64,000 nt of DNA from Parachlamydia sp. AcF125 (GTDB lineage Bacteria > Chlamydiota > Chlamydiia > Chlamydiales > Parachlamydiaceae), in NCBI RefSeq assembly GCF_018342475.1, contig NZ_JAEMUD010000003.1, positions 310,001-374,000 of the forward strand, given 5' to 3'. Made by a program: the position numbers and the translations under genes. The notes under the pieces are model-generated. The model did no database searches and was not told where the DNA came from. It saw only the letters and a program-made list of their open reading frames with translations. Position 1 is the first letter of the stretch; every line of letters begins with the position of its first letter. Positions 35,921-44,652 of the stretch are shown one piece after another.

Positions 35921-37195
35921 ATGGGACCGCCAACAACTTCTACTTCTAATACACACGCAAACTTTCGAACCATGGTTTCAGAGTACATCGAGGATGCCGT
36001 TTCAGGAGAGCCGATGAGGAAAGCGGTGACTTTGGTCCCTTGTGGCCATACTTTTGATGAAGATACGGTGATCCAATGTTTAGCGAGCAAAAAGCTTTGC
36101 CCCTTGGATAGGCAACCTATTGAAAAATATGTCCGTAACTATGCAATTAGGCAGCTAGCCGACGCAGTTGCAGCGCATCCCTCAGAAGAAGAGCTCATGG
36201 CCGAGGCCCAAGCACATTTCTTACGGGGAAAAGAGCTTTGTGAAAAAGGCAAGCAGGAAGCCGCGATAGAAGCTTTGCTACAAGCTTTGCGATTAAGCCC
36301 TTCTTTAGCGAGTATCTCTGCTACAACAGTACAAGACTTCTCTTCAGTGGCAATGGTCTCTCTTTATCGGGAGATCCTGCATTTTCATTTTCCTGAAGAA
36401 AGCGAAAATCTGGCAAAAAAAGCCCCCATTTTAGATAAAATTTACAATATTGGCTCCGGCCTAGGTAGTGAAGCCAAAGTGCCCCTCATCTTTGAAAGCC
36501 TCTTCAAGCAAGCCCAATCCCTTTCTCCTTTAGAATTTGAGAGCAAGAATTTGAAAAACGAACCTTTTACTTTGGCTAATTATACATCCTATCTCCTAAA
36601 TATTAACCGCCTTTTGCTTTGGCAAAAGCTTCCTGCAGGGGAAGACTACTTAAGCCAACCAGAGATTAAAGCTTTAACCTTGAAGCAAAAAGGAGAGCTT
36701 TTAAAAGCATGGATAAAAGAGCATGGAAAAAATATCTCCGAGTTAGAGTTAGGTGATACAGGCTTAACTTTTTTACCACCAGAAATTAAACACTTTTCTC
36801 AATTGCAAAAGCTTAATTTAAGCATAAACCAGCTAACTGTTCTTCCTGCAAGTATTGGACAGCTTTCTCAGCTGAAAGAGCTTTGGTTAAAATCAAACCT
36901 GCTAACGACCCTCCCTTCTACCCTTGGACAGCTTTCTCAGCTGAAGGGGCTTGACTTAAGCCGCAATCAGTTGGCGGTTATTCCTGCCATCCTTGGAAAG
37001 CTTTCTCACTTGAAAGCGTTTTGGCTAGACCATAACCAGCTAACGACTATTCCTGCCACCCTTGGACAGCTTTCTCAGCTGCAATGGCTTAGCTTAAGCT
37101 ACAATCAGCTGACAGATCTTCCTGTAGAAATCAAGCGGCTTGACAGGTGTACAACAGTACTGAATGGAAACCCTTTAAAAGCTGAAGGGGCTTGA
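35921..37195 (+). CDS. U-box/TPR/leucine-rich-repeat protein, E3-ligase-like effector candidate
   Basis: A 424-residue protein with a eukaryote-like architecture. Residues 18-82 form a U-box (RING-like) module: YIEDAVSGEPMRKAVTLVPC, GHTFDEDTVIQCL, CPLDRQPIEKYVRNYAIRQL. U-boxes recruit E2 enzymes and give E3 ubiquitin ligase activity. Residues 92-128 resemble one TPR hairpin (AQAHFLRGKELCEKGKQEAA). Residues 268-418 carry about six 23-residue leucine-rich repeats (LPASIGQLSQLKELWLKSN type), a likely substrate-binding surface. It has no Sec signal; a Ser/Thr-rich N-terminus fits type III secretion. AAGGAG precedes the ATG. The 3' end has been altered by a 241-bp tandem duplication, changing only the last few residues (KAEGA instead of KNA). 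Ligase activity is inferred. Confidence 0.85.
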   Translation: MGPPTTSTSNTHANFRTMVSEYIEDAVSGEPMRKAVTLVPCGHTFDEDTVIQCLASKKLCPLDRQPIEKYVRNYAIRQLADAVAAHPSEEELMAEAQAHFLRGKELCEKGKQEAAIEALLQALRLSPSLASISATTVQDFSSVAMVSLYREILHFHFPEESENLAKKAPILDKIYNIGSGLGSEAKVPLIFESLFKQAQSLSPLEFESKNLKNEPFTLANYTSYLLNINRLLLWQKLPAGEDYLSQPEIKALTLKQKGELLKAWIKEHGKNISELELGDTGLTFLPPEIKHFSQLQKLNLSINQLTVLPASIGQLSQLKELWLKSNLLTTLPSTLGQLSQLKGLDLSRNQLAVIPAILGKLSHLKAFWLDHNQLTTIPATLGQLSQLQWLSLSYNQLTDLPVEIKRLDRCTTVLNGNPLKAEGA

Positions 37196-37421
37196 CTTAA
37201 GCCGCAATCAGTTGGCGGTTATTCCTGCCATCCTTGGAAAGCTTTCTCACTTGAAAGCGTTTTGGCTAGACCATAACCAGCTAACGACTATTCCTGCCAC
37301 CCTTGGACAACTTTCTCAGCTGCAATGGCTTAGCTTAAGCTACAATCAGCTGACAGATCTTCCTGTAGAAATCAAGCGGCTTGACAGGTGTACAACAGTA
37401 CTGAATGGAAACCCTTTAAAA
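36940..37421 (+). repeat. 241-bp tandem direct duplication of the LRR-encoding 3' end
   Basis: Bases 36940-37180 are repeated at 37181-37421 with about one difference (CAGCTT versus CAACTT in the LRR codons). Since 241 is not a multiple of three, the second copy is out of frame with the first. The first copy now stops at KAEGA; the second retains what was probably the original end (GNPLKNA). High identity indicates a recent event. LRR sub-repeats such as CTTGGACAGCTTTCTCAG probably promoted slippage. Confidence 0.95.
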
Positions 37422-37447
37422 AATGCATGAGCCAAGAATAAATAGCC

Positions 37448-37772
37448 ATGATGAAGTACAAAGGTTATACCGGCTAAGACGGATAGGATGACACAACCAA
37501 GATTTTTCATGTCGAGGTGCTTGGGATCAAGAACTGCGTTACTTTCTTAAGCACCTCTATCAAAGAGATTGGGAAGGCATTTAAGGACTCAGGCAAGGAT
37601 TACCTGGCTTTTTTTGAGGAGAGAAAAGAAGAGCCTGAACGACCTCTGTCTGAGAAATTTAACCTATGCATTCCACCAACCTTGCATGCTAAATTTGTCC
37701 ATTACAGTACAGCTCTAAGGAGAAATCCTCAATAATTACATCAACGAGGTACTGAAAAAGCTCCTAGCTTAA
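37448..37772 (+). pseudogene. hicB: HicB-type antitoxin pseudogene
   Basis: The frame from the ATG at 37448 reads MMKYKGYTG, then stops at 37475 (TAA) and 37484 (TAG), then continues as KIFHVEVLGIKNCVTFLSTS, IKEIGKAFKDSGKDYLAFFE and KFNLCIPPTLHAKFVHYSTA. After a frameshift near 37720 the DNA-binding tail reads NNYINEVLKKLLA and stops at 37772. This follows HicB antitoxins from end to end. Two nonsense codons and one frameshift inactivate it. No hicA toxin gene is visible next to it, so the partner was lost. Confidence 0.8.
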
Positions 37773-37895
37773 TCTATCGATTGGCAGATAAAATGGCCTT
37801 GTTGCATAAATGCCCTGACGGGCATTCATGCAAAATTTGAAAAATCTTATTAATTAAAAATTTAAATATAAGCAGACTCTTGCGGTTAACCACAA

Positions 37896-38352
37896 GTGCA
37901 TAGGAGTCGCCTCATGAAATGCTATCGAATCAAAAACCAGCATTTTAGGGCACTTGCAAAGCAGACCGTTGCCAATCAAGTAAACTTTGATTATGTGCTT
38001 GCTGATAATTGGTTTGGGGCAAAGGACAACATGGAATTCATCCATTATGATCTAAAGAGATTTTTTATATTTGGCATCAAGAGCAATCGATTAATCGCTT
38101 TTTCAGAGGAGGAAAGAAAAAAGGGTCAGTACCAAAACCTCAGTGCGTTTCATTTTCAAGATGGAGAAAAAAAGATAGGCTATCTTAAGGATCTCACCTT
38201 CCCTGTAGCATTAGTGACAAAGATTTTCAAAAACGAAGACAGCTCTACAGGCATTCTACACGTCGCTACAAACGACTTAAATAGTAATGCTGACCGAATC
38301 TATGAAGCCTACCAAAAAAGGTGGCGTATAGAGGAATATAACAAATCACCCC
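37896..38352 (+). pseudogene. IS4/IS701-superfamily transposase remnant
   Basis: A frame from 37896 (GTG; better ATG at 37914) encodes the C-terminal half of a DDE transposase: ALAKQTVANQVNFDYVLADN, WFGAKDNMEFIHYDLKRFF, and the E-motif region RIYEAYQKRWRIEEYNKS. The N-terminal half with the first catalytic Asp is missing, and the typical tail after EEYHKS is replaced by unrelated sequence. It is a fragment, not an active element. Confidence 0.65.
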
Positions 38353-38551
38353 CTGCCTGTTATTACTTCACAAAGTAAAGGATGTAGACAACAAAGCAAT
38401 TGTAGGAAAAATGCTCAAAGAAAAAAGTTACCTGATTGCGAAAGAAGCGGCCAGTTATATAGGTCAGAACTTCCCCAAAGTGGTCGATGAAGCCCTTGGT
38501 TTATTTGAAGAGGCCAAAAATACCCTTGAAAAGTTTCAATTGATTGAATAG
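38342..38551 (+). pseudogene. 3' fragment of an unrecognised gene at the transposase junction
   Basis: An open stretch without a start overlaps the end of the transposase fragment and ends at TAG 38549-38551. It reads LHKVKDVDNKAIVGKMLKEK, then EAASYIGQNFPKVVDEALGL and FEEAKNTLEKFQLIE. The codon pattern is protein-like. The 5' part seems to have been lost at the junction. Family not recognised. Confidence 0.4.
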
Positions 38552-38562
38552 AGACGATCTAA

Positions 38563-38599
38563 TCGCGCTTTAATTAAAAGCCGATGAGTAAAAGCGCGA
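38563..38599. repeat. Inverted repeat after the junction fragment
   Basis: TCGCGCTTT (38563-38571) and AAAGCGCGA (38591-38599) pair perfectly; flanking CTA/TAG extend the stem across one mismatch. TCTTTTTTT follows eight bases later. It may be a degenerate terminator or an element end. Confidence 0.45.
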
Positions 38600-38705
38600 C
38601 TAGAAAATCTTTTTTAAAAACTTTTGTTTTTGAAGAACAATATTCTCCCCTACCGCCGGGATTCTCCCTTTGACTGCACAAGAAAAAGGAGTCCCTCCTT
38701 TATCT

Positions 38706-38761
38706 TAAAAAAACATGCCCAACTCTTTTCTTGCCATTCACTTTTTGTTCAGTCATACTGC
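38706..38761. repeat. Dispersed copy of the mutS-upstream segment
   Basis: Fifty-six bases match 41987-42042 with only about four differences. In both copies the minus strand reads as a short peptide start (M-A/T-E-Q-K then NGKK), but every difference would change an amino acid, so a coding role is doubtful. It lies just beyond the F-box gene's 3' end, next to a bulged hairpin at 38767-38794. Confidence 0.65.
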
Positions 38762-38863
38762 TTTTTGACAAACCCTAAAAACGGGTTTCTTGTCTTCGAT
38801 TTGGGAAATTAGCTCTTCTCTTAAGCAATTACTGTTTAATTTTTTAATATTAAAAAACGTAAT

Positions 38864-40426
38864 TTATTCCTCTTTTTTCTTTTTTTTCTGGGGAGAAGGC
38901 AAAGCATGTTCTACTTCGGTTAAATTGTGGTTGCCGTCTTGTTGGTTTCTACCGCTTCTCGATTTTCTTTTTTTAAATTTTTCGGTTACCGCCCTTTTTG
39001 TTAAGTTGCCTGCTTGCTCTTCGCTTAATCGATCTTCTATCATTTCCTCTGGTTGGAAGCTGTCTTTTTTTGCAGGGAAAAAATCGAAAATTTGGCTATT
39101 GGCAAAAAGGTGTCCTCCATTAGGCGAAAACTTCACAGAGAAAAGAGAGCGATTGCCTGTTTTTAAAGTACTTAAAAGTATTCCTGTTTCTATTTCCCAT
39201 AAACAAATCGTTTTCTTATCCGAGCAGGTTGCTATCCATTTGCCATTGGGAGAAAAATCAAAATCACTAATTGAGTTCTTATGCCCTCCTTTCAAAGTGT
39301 GCACACGTTTCCCACTCTCTACATCGTAAAGGCAAACTTTCTTGCTATCATAATCAAAAGTCTTCCAGCTATCGCCATCCCCATATCTCCCTACGGCAAT
39401 CCACTTGCCATCCAGGGAAAACTTAAACTTCGAATTCTCATGACCAGAAAAATTGTCTGTATTTTCTCCAAGTAGCCGTTGGGATTCAACCGAAGGTAGA
39501 TCCCACAATTTGACGGAAAGACGCCTCCCCCTGCCAAGAATACCCGTGGCAAGCAACTGATTATCGGGAGAGAAAGCAACTTTTATCACACTCTCCTGAG
39601 GGGATTGGAAGATATGTTTGCACCGGCCACTTTCTACTTCCCAAAGGCGAGCTGTACAATCACTAGAGATTGTCACCACGAATTTACCATCTGGGGAAAA
39701 CTCTACGCTTTTGATCCCAGCTTCATGCCCTTCTAAAATACTTTTATACGTACCAGCCTCTACTTCCCAAAGGTGCACGGTATGGCCATCGGGGCTTGTA
39801 GCAATTAATTTGCTATCTGGGGAAAACGCTACCGTTTTTACAGTTGGTTTATGCCCTTCCAAAGCGTATAAAAAATTCCCTTTTTCTACATCCCAGAGTC
39901 GTGTTTTATGGTCATTAGAGCCGGTAGCAATTAGCTTGCTATTAGGAGAAAAAATGACATCCCAGTTGTATTCCATAGGTATTTTTAAGTGATACAGCTG
40001 CCTCTTTGTTTCGAGATCCCAAATGCGGGGTACAGCCTCAGGCTCCCCAAAGGTTAATGTAGCAGCCAGCCGACCATCCGAAGAGAGCGCTAGGAAGCTA
40101 ATAGGGAAAGGCCTCCGACCTTCAAACCATAAGCACTTCGATTCCTGCACGCGGTTAGCCTTCATATTAGCTTGGGCTATTAGCTGATCTTTGGGGTGGA
40201 TCCCTAGTTTTTTTGAGACAGAAGCTAATAGAGGAAAAGTTCGCTCAAGAAGAGCGGCCCAAAGGAATCTATCAGAGGCCATAGCCTTCCATTCCTTGCT
40301 TACCAAAGGGAGAACAGCTATATCTCGAAGAGGTAAACAGGAAAAAACCTTGATATAAAGCTCCAGGGGCAAGTCAAGAAGCCGGTTTTGGCTGCTTTCA
40401 TTTTCCTCCTCCATAGCGCCACCCAT
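38864..40426 (-). CDS. F-box/WD40-repeat protein, host-directed effector candidate
   Basis: A 520-residue protein built like a eukaryotic FBXW substrate receptor of SCF ubiquitin ligases. Residues 15-59 match an F-box (LLDLPLELYIKVFSCLPLRD, then LPLVSKEWKAMASDRFLW), which in eukaryotes binds Skp1. About eight WD40-like repeats follow, for example VKTVAFSPDSKLIAT...VHLWEVE and ISDFDFSPNGKWIATCSDKK...CLWEIE, a probable beta-propeller for substrate binding. The C-terminus is basic (KFKKRKSRSGR, KKKKKEE), resembling nuclear localisation signals. The start is uncertain: the frame is open to a TTG at 40540; ATG 40426 or 40414 is preferred because both directly precede the F-box. No Sec signal is seen. 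Function in host ubiquitination is inferred. Confidence 0.85.
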   Translation of the reverse strand: MGGAMEEENESSQNRLLDLPLELYIKVFSCLPLRDIAVLPLVSKEWKAMASDRFLWAALLERTFPLLASVSKKLGIHPKDQLIAQANMKANRVQESKCLWFEGRRPFPISFLALSSDGRLAATLTFGEPEAVPRIWDLETKRQLYHLKIPMEYNWDVIFSPNSKLIATGSNDHKTRLWDVEKGNFLYALEGHKPTVKTVAFSPDSKLIATSPDGHTVHLWEVEAGTYKSILEGHEAGIKSVEFSPDGKFVVTISSDCTARLWEVESGRCKHIFQSPQESVIKVAFSPDNQLLATGILGRGRRLSVKLWDLPSVESQRLLGENTDNFSGHENSKFKFSLDGKWIAVGRYGDGDSWKTFDYDSKKVCLYDVESGKRVHTLKGGHKNSISDFDFSPNGKWIATCSDKKTICLWEIETGILLSTLKTGNRSLFSVKFSPNGGHLFANSQIFDFFPAKKDSFQPEEMIEDRLSEEQAGNLTKRAVTEKFKKRKSRSGRNQQDGNHNLTEVEHALPSPQKKKKKEE

Positions 40427-40540
40427 AGTAGAGAGGAGGCCCTTTTGAGAGTTATTTCTAAAATAATTTAATGTCGGATCCGTTTCAATCACCCCTTCTA
40501 TGCTCCCTTTGCTCTGTATAACTCTCGCGACTCCAAGCAA

Positions 40541-40876
40541 CCGAATATTCTTTGAAAAACCTCTATCTACCCATTACTATTTATGCGTTTTTGCTTCTCT
40601 ATTTCCTTAAGCACAGGAAATATAAAAAATTCAGTCCGTAATCCTGTATTCATCGACTTATCCGTTTGGTTTTGTTGCAGCTTTATTTCAATACTCCTGC
40701 TGGGGATCCTCTGTTTGCCATTTTTCCCTCCCCTTAAGAGCGTCCTGCATTATAAAGAAAAAAATGATGAGTTCAACTGAAATGTCCTCATAATATAGTC
40801 CAAAAAAGCTTCATTGAAAGGCCCCTATTTTCAATCAGGAAATAAAAACGGCATGCCTTAAAGACCTAAATTGCTT
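40541..40876. other. Spacer between the F-box and DUF2807 genes
   Basis: No supportable gene; a 65-codon plus-strand frame here has no ribosome-binding site and unlikely composition. It presumably contains the promoter of the F-box gene. Confidence 0.35.
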
Positions 40877-41587
40877 TTACAATTTTTGGATTTTTCCGCT
40901 ACCGCGCACCTTGCTAGACAAAGCGGGATTACCTCGATATTGAACGTGGCCACTGCCTGAAATCTGAACATCTAATTCCTTTTCAACGCTCAAGATAGCA
41001 TTTCCTGAGCCTCTTATCCTAACCGCCGCCGTTTCGCTACGCAAGCCTCTACCTTTATATTCCCCTGAACCCGAAATAAAAACGCTCTGATGCTTAACAG
41101 CGCCGTCAAGGTTAAGATCGCCAGATCCTTTCACACATGCCATTAACTCTTCTCCTGCTAGGGACATTCGAACATCACCAGAACCTTTGATATAAATTTC
41201 CAGCTTTTTAAACTGCCATTGCCCCTTACCAAACACATCTCCAGGGCCTTTAAGGTGAATAGATGCGATGCTTGGGGTGGTTGTATAAACTTTTATTCTT
41301 TCTGCAGGACTCACTTCCCACCAGTCGAACGGTTTTTTTAATCTAACAAGAAGATGACCTTCCTTAATTTCGGTAAGCACATCATCTATAAGATTGTCTT
41401 CCGCGGCAACTATTAAAGGTTGTTCCCCACCTTGTGTTAAAAACACATCAATGGGCCCCTTGACGATAAGATGGTCAAATGCCGAGCCTGGGCGGCTTCG
41501 TGTGACCACCTTGCCAGATCCTCGGAGAATATCCTTCCAATAAGCCAAACCCAAGGCTAGGACGGTAGCAATTTTGATAGCCTTCAC
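40877..41587 (-). CDS. DUF2807 (GIN-domain) putative exported protein
   Basis: A 236-residue protein with the head GIN/DUF2807 fold, a beta-helix-like domain found in exported and surface-associated proteins. The recurring short pattern is plain: KGPGDVFGKG, KGSGDVRM, KGSGDLNLDG, SGSGEYKGRG, RGSGNAIL, SGSGHVQYRG and RGSGKIQ. It starts with GTG at 41587, preceded by GGAGAGGG. The N-terminus MKAIKIATVLALGLAYW is hydrophobic and may be a signal peptide or membrane anchor. The ligand and role are unknown for the family. It stands alone on the edge of the accessory block. Confidence 0.8.
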   Translation of the reverse strand: MKAIKIATVLALGLAYWKDILRGSGKVVTRSRPGSAFDHLIVKGPIDVFLTQGGEQPLIVAAEDNLIDDVLTEIKEGHLLVRLKKPFDWWEVSPAERIKVYTTTPSIASIHLKGPGDVFGKGQWQFKKLEIYIKGSGDVRMSLAGEELMACVKGSGDLNLDGAVKHQSVFISGSGEYKGRGLRSETAAVRIRGSGNAILSVEKELDVQISGSGHVQYRGNPALSSKVRGSGKIQKL

Positions 41588-42081
41588 GAGGTCCCTCTCC
41601 TTTTATGTTTTTATTTTCTAAAGTTTAGGGGAGGATCGTATAGGATTTAGTATGTATGGGAACCTATTCCACTTCTCTGAATAAAACAAGCAGCCCTTAC
41701 TTGGCTTTACTTCCCCATAGGCAATGCAATGGTTGATAGCAACTTGTTTTTTTTAATGCTTATTTCTAAAAAATAAAACTAGAGGGATTATTTTTGTAAG
41801 TCAAACAAAAAAAAGAAAATTTATTAAAAACTCGATTTTTCATAGTTTTAATAAAACTAAACCTTGAAACTTTCCTCATTAATTACCATTTCGAAAATAT
41901 TAAATAAACATCCCACTCTTTAATTAAAGGTTTTATTACAAAATTTCAAACTCCCCCTCAAGATAACTTCAACCAAAAACCCTCTCTAAAAAAACAGGCC
42001 CAACTTTTTTCTTGCCATTCCCTTTTTGTTCAGCCATACTGCGTACCCAAACAAGGATTTTATCAGCGCTGGTTATTAGGT
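41588..42081. other. Spacer upstream of mutS
   Basis: A long A+T-rich gap, including poly-A/T tracts at 41750-41960, without a supportable gene. Positions 41987-42042 are the second copy of the dispersed repeat at 38706-38761. A 97-codon minus-strand frame here overlaps mutS and is rejected as a gene. Confidence 0.4.
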
Positions 42082-44631
42082 ATGGATTTAACAGTTTCAG
42101 CTTCGCAAAACATTCAAGATCAAAAAGTTTCGCCCATGATGGCCCAATGGCACGCTTGCAAGCAGCAAGCAGGTGCAGCAATCCTTTTATTTCGCATGGG
42201 AGATTTTTACGAAGCCTTTTACGAAGATGCGGTTCTTTTAGCCAAAGAGGCAGATCTGACACTCACTCGTCGGCAAGGGATTCCGATGAGCGGCGTTCCC
42301 CATCATTCAAGCGAAGCTTATGTCGATAAATTAGTTTCCAAAGGTTTTCGAGTGGCCATTGCCGAACAAGTGGAATCGGCTAAAGAAACTAAAGGGCTTG
42401 TCAAACGGGAAATTGTGAGGATGGTGACCCCTGGTACCGTGATTACATCCTCTCTTCTCTCTGAAAGCACAAACAATTTCTTTGCCTCCGTTATTCAAGT
42501 GGGGGCTTTGTATGGTTTAGCCTTTCTCGATCTCACCACCTCTGAATTTAGAGTCATTGAGTTTGAGCATGAGCAAGAATTGTTAAATGAGATCTTCCGC
42601 CTTAATCCGGCAGAATTTTTAACTTCTCAAAAATTTTCTCAAAAACATCCCCATTTCTTTGAGGAGATTCTCAAAAATAGCTCAGCTCTCGTCAATACGC
42701 ATGACGATTGGCATTTTGAACATCAAGTCACCTATAACTTTCTGATTCAACACTTCAAAGTACATTCTTTAGATGGGTTTGGCCTTAAAGGCATGGTCCC
42801 AGGCATTCACGCCGCCGGAGCCCTTCTCCAATATTTGCAAAACGAACTCAGCTTGCCTATTGAGCATATTTGTGAAATTCAACCTTACACGACTTCCCAG
42901 TATCTGTCGTTAGATCGAATGACATTGCGCCATCTTGAACTTATCGATCCCCTCCATCACGGTAACCGAAAAAACACGTTATTAGGGGTGTTGGACTACA
43001 CCCATACGCCTATGGGAGCGCGCCTTTTGCGCCAATGGATCAAGCAGCCGCTTCTTTCTATCCCTGAAATCCATAAGCGCCAAGAAGCCGTTCAAGCTTT
43101 TTATGGGACCCCTCCCCTCATGCAACGTATGGGGGCGGTGCTCGAACAAGTTAGGGATTTAGAGCGCTTAATGATGCGCGTAAGTTCGGGATATGCCACG
43201 CCAAAAGACCTTGTCTCCTTGCGATTTTCTATGGAATCGCTTCCCGAAATTAAAACCCTTTTGCTTAACTTAGCTGACCAATCGACCTTGTTAGCCGCCG
43301 AAGCTCAACGCATTGATTTCTTACCCGAAATGACGCGTCTCATTGCCAATGCTCTAGTTGATGACCCCCCAGTTAGAATCACCGAAGGGAAAATTTTCCG
43401 CGATGGTTACCATCCCGAATTAGATGAACTGCGCGAAATCAGCCGCGATAGTAAATCTTGGATCGCCCGGTACCAAACTCAGATCAGGGAAGAGACCGGA
43501 TTAAAAAGCCTCAAAGTAGGCTTCAATCGGATGTTTGGCTATTATATTGAGGTCAGCAAAGGGCAGGCCGAAAAAATGCCCGATTCCTTTCAAAGACGTC
43601 AAACATTAGTGAATGCCGAACGGTTCATTACGCCTGAGCTGAAAAATTACGAAGCCAAAGTTTTAAATGCGGAAGAACGGATTAGTGCCATTGAAAACGA
43701 GCTTTTCCAAACGCTTCGTCAACAAATTGCTCAATTTTCTAAACAAGTCTTAACCACCGCACAAGCGTTAGCACGTATCGACTGCTTGCGCTCTTTTGGC
43801 GAAGCTGCACGCGCCAATCAATATGTGCGCCCTCTTGTGGATGATTCTGCCTATTTGAAAATCACAGATGGGCGTCACCCTGTGATAGAAGCAGCCCGAG
43901 TGGGAGAAAGGTTTATTCCAAATGACACTTTACTCGATGGCTCTGATAACCGCTTATTGCTTATCACGGGTCCTAATATGGCAGGTAAATCCACCTACAT
44001 TCGCCAAGTGGCTTTACTCACCATCATGGCCCAAATGGGCTCTTTTATCCCTGCCAAAGAAGCCCATATCGGGCTGATTGATAAAGTTTTCACCCGCATA
44101 GGGGCTAGCGATGACCTCTCGAGAGGGCAATCCACTTTCATGGTAGAGATGGTCGAGACGGCCAATATTCTTCATAACGCGACCTCCCGTTCTCTGGTTA
44201 TCTTAGATGAAATTGGGCGCGGGACAAGCACTTATGACGGAATTTCTATTGCCTGGTCTGTGGCAGAATACCTCCTCATAACTGAAGGGAAAATGGCTAA
44301 GACCTTATTTGCCACGCACTATTGGGAATTGACCAAACTTGAAGAAAAAATTCCTGGAGCCGTCAACTACAATGTGGCTGTACAAGAAAATGCAGATCAA
44401 ATCATCTTTCTGCGCAAAATTATTAAAGGCGGCACCGATAAAAGCTATGGGATTCATGTCGGCCGCTTAGCAGGACTGCCCCCTGCTGTGATTGCGCGCG
44501 CCAATGAGATTCTGATCCATCTTGAGGAAAATGCAAACCAAAAAAGTGTCTTCGAACCTTCTCAGCCCAAAAGACAACTGCCAAAGAAAAAACCAGCTTC
44601 CGATGCCTTTCAATTGACTTTTTTTGGGTAG
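42082..44631 (+). CDS. mutS: DNA mismatch repair protein MutS
   Basis: A 849-residue MutS, full length. It binds mismatches and, with ATP, recruits MutL. The mismatch-reading domain has the Phe-x-Glu motif in FRMGDFYEAFYEDA, followed by GIPMSGVPHHSSEAYVDKLV. The lever/clamp region is helical. The ABC-type ATPase holds Walker A in TGPNMAGKSTYIRQVALL, a signature-like DDLSRGQSTFMVEM, Walker B in LVILDEIGRGTSTYDGIS, and the dimerising helix-turn-helix near the C-terminus. A HAD phosphatase gene follows after 21 bases. The upstream segment contains the dispersed 56-bp repeat. Confidence 0.98.
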   Translation: MDLTVSASQNIQDQKVSPMMAQWHACKQQAGAAILLFRMGDFYEAFYEDAVLLAKEADLTLTRRQGIPMSGVPHHSSEAYVDKLVSKGFRVAIAEQVESAKETKGLVKREIVRMVTPGTVITSSLLSESTNNFFASVIQVGALYGLAFLDLTTSEFRVIEFEHEQELLNEIFRLNPAEFLTSQKFSQKHPHFFEEILKNSSALVNTHDDWHFEHQVTYNFLIQHFKVHSLDGFGLKGMVPGIHAAGALLQYLQNELSLPIEHICEIQPYTTSQYLSLDRMTLRHLELIDPLHHGNRKNTLLGVLDYTHTPMGARLLRQWIKQPLLSIPEIHKRQEAVQAFYGTPPLMQRMGAVLEQVRDLERLMMRVSSGYATPKDLVSLRFSMESLPEIKTLLLNLADQSTLLAAEAQRIDFLPEMTRLIANALVDDPPVRITEGKIFRDGYHPELDELREISRDSKSWIARYQTQIREETGLKSLKVGFNRMFGYYIEVSKGQAEKMPDSFQRRQTLVNAERFITPELKNYEAKVLNAEERISAIENELFQTLRQQIAQFSKQVLTTAQALARIDCLRSFGEAARANQYVRPLVDDSAYLKITDGRHPVIEAARVGERFIPNDTLLDGSDNRLLLITGPNMAGKSTYIRQVALLTIMAQMGSFIPAKEAHIGLIDKVFTRIGASDDLSRGQSTFMVEMVETANILHNATSRSLVILDEIGRGTSTYDGISIAWSVAEYLLITEGKMAKTLFATHYWELTKLEEKIPGAVNYNVAVQENADQIIFLRKIIKGGTDKSYGIHVGRLAGLPPAVIARANEILIHLEENANQKSVFEPSQPKRQLPKKKPASDAFQLTFFG

Positions 44632-44652
44632 TTAAAAACCGAGGAGATCACC

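Noticed and set aside
41969-42262. 97-codon minus-strand frame overlapping the mutS start
   Set aside because: It lies opposite the conserved mutS N-terminus, and only its last 22 codons fall outside mutS. Its text is the shadow of mutS coding sequence.
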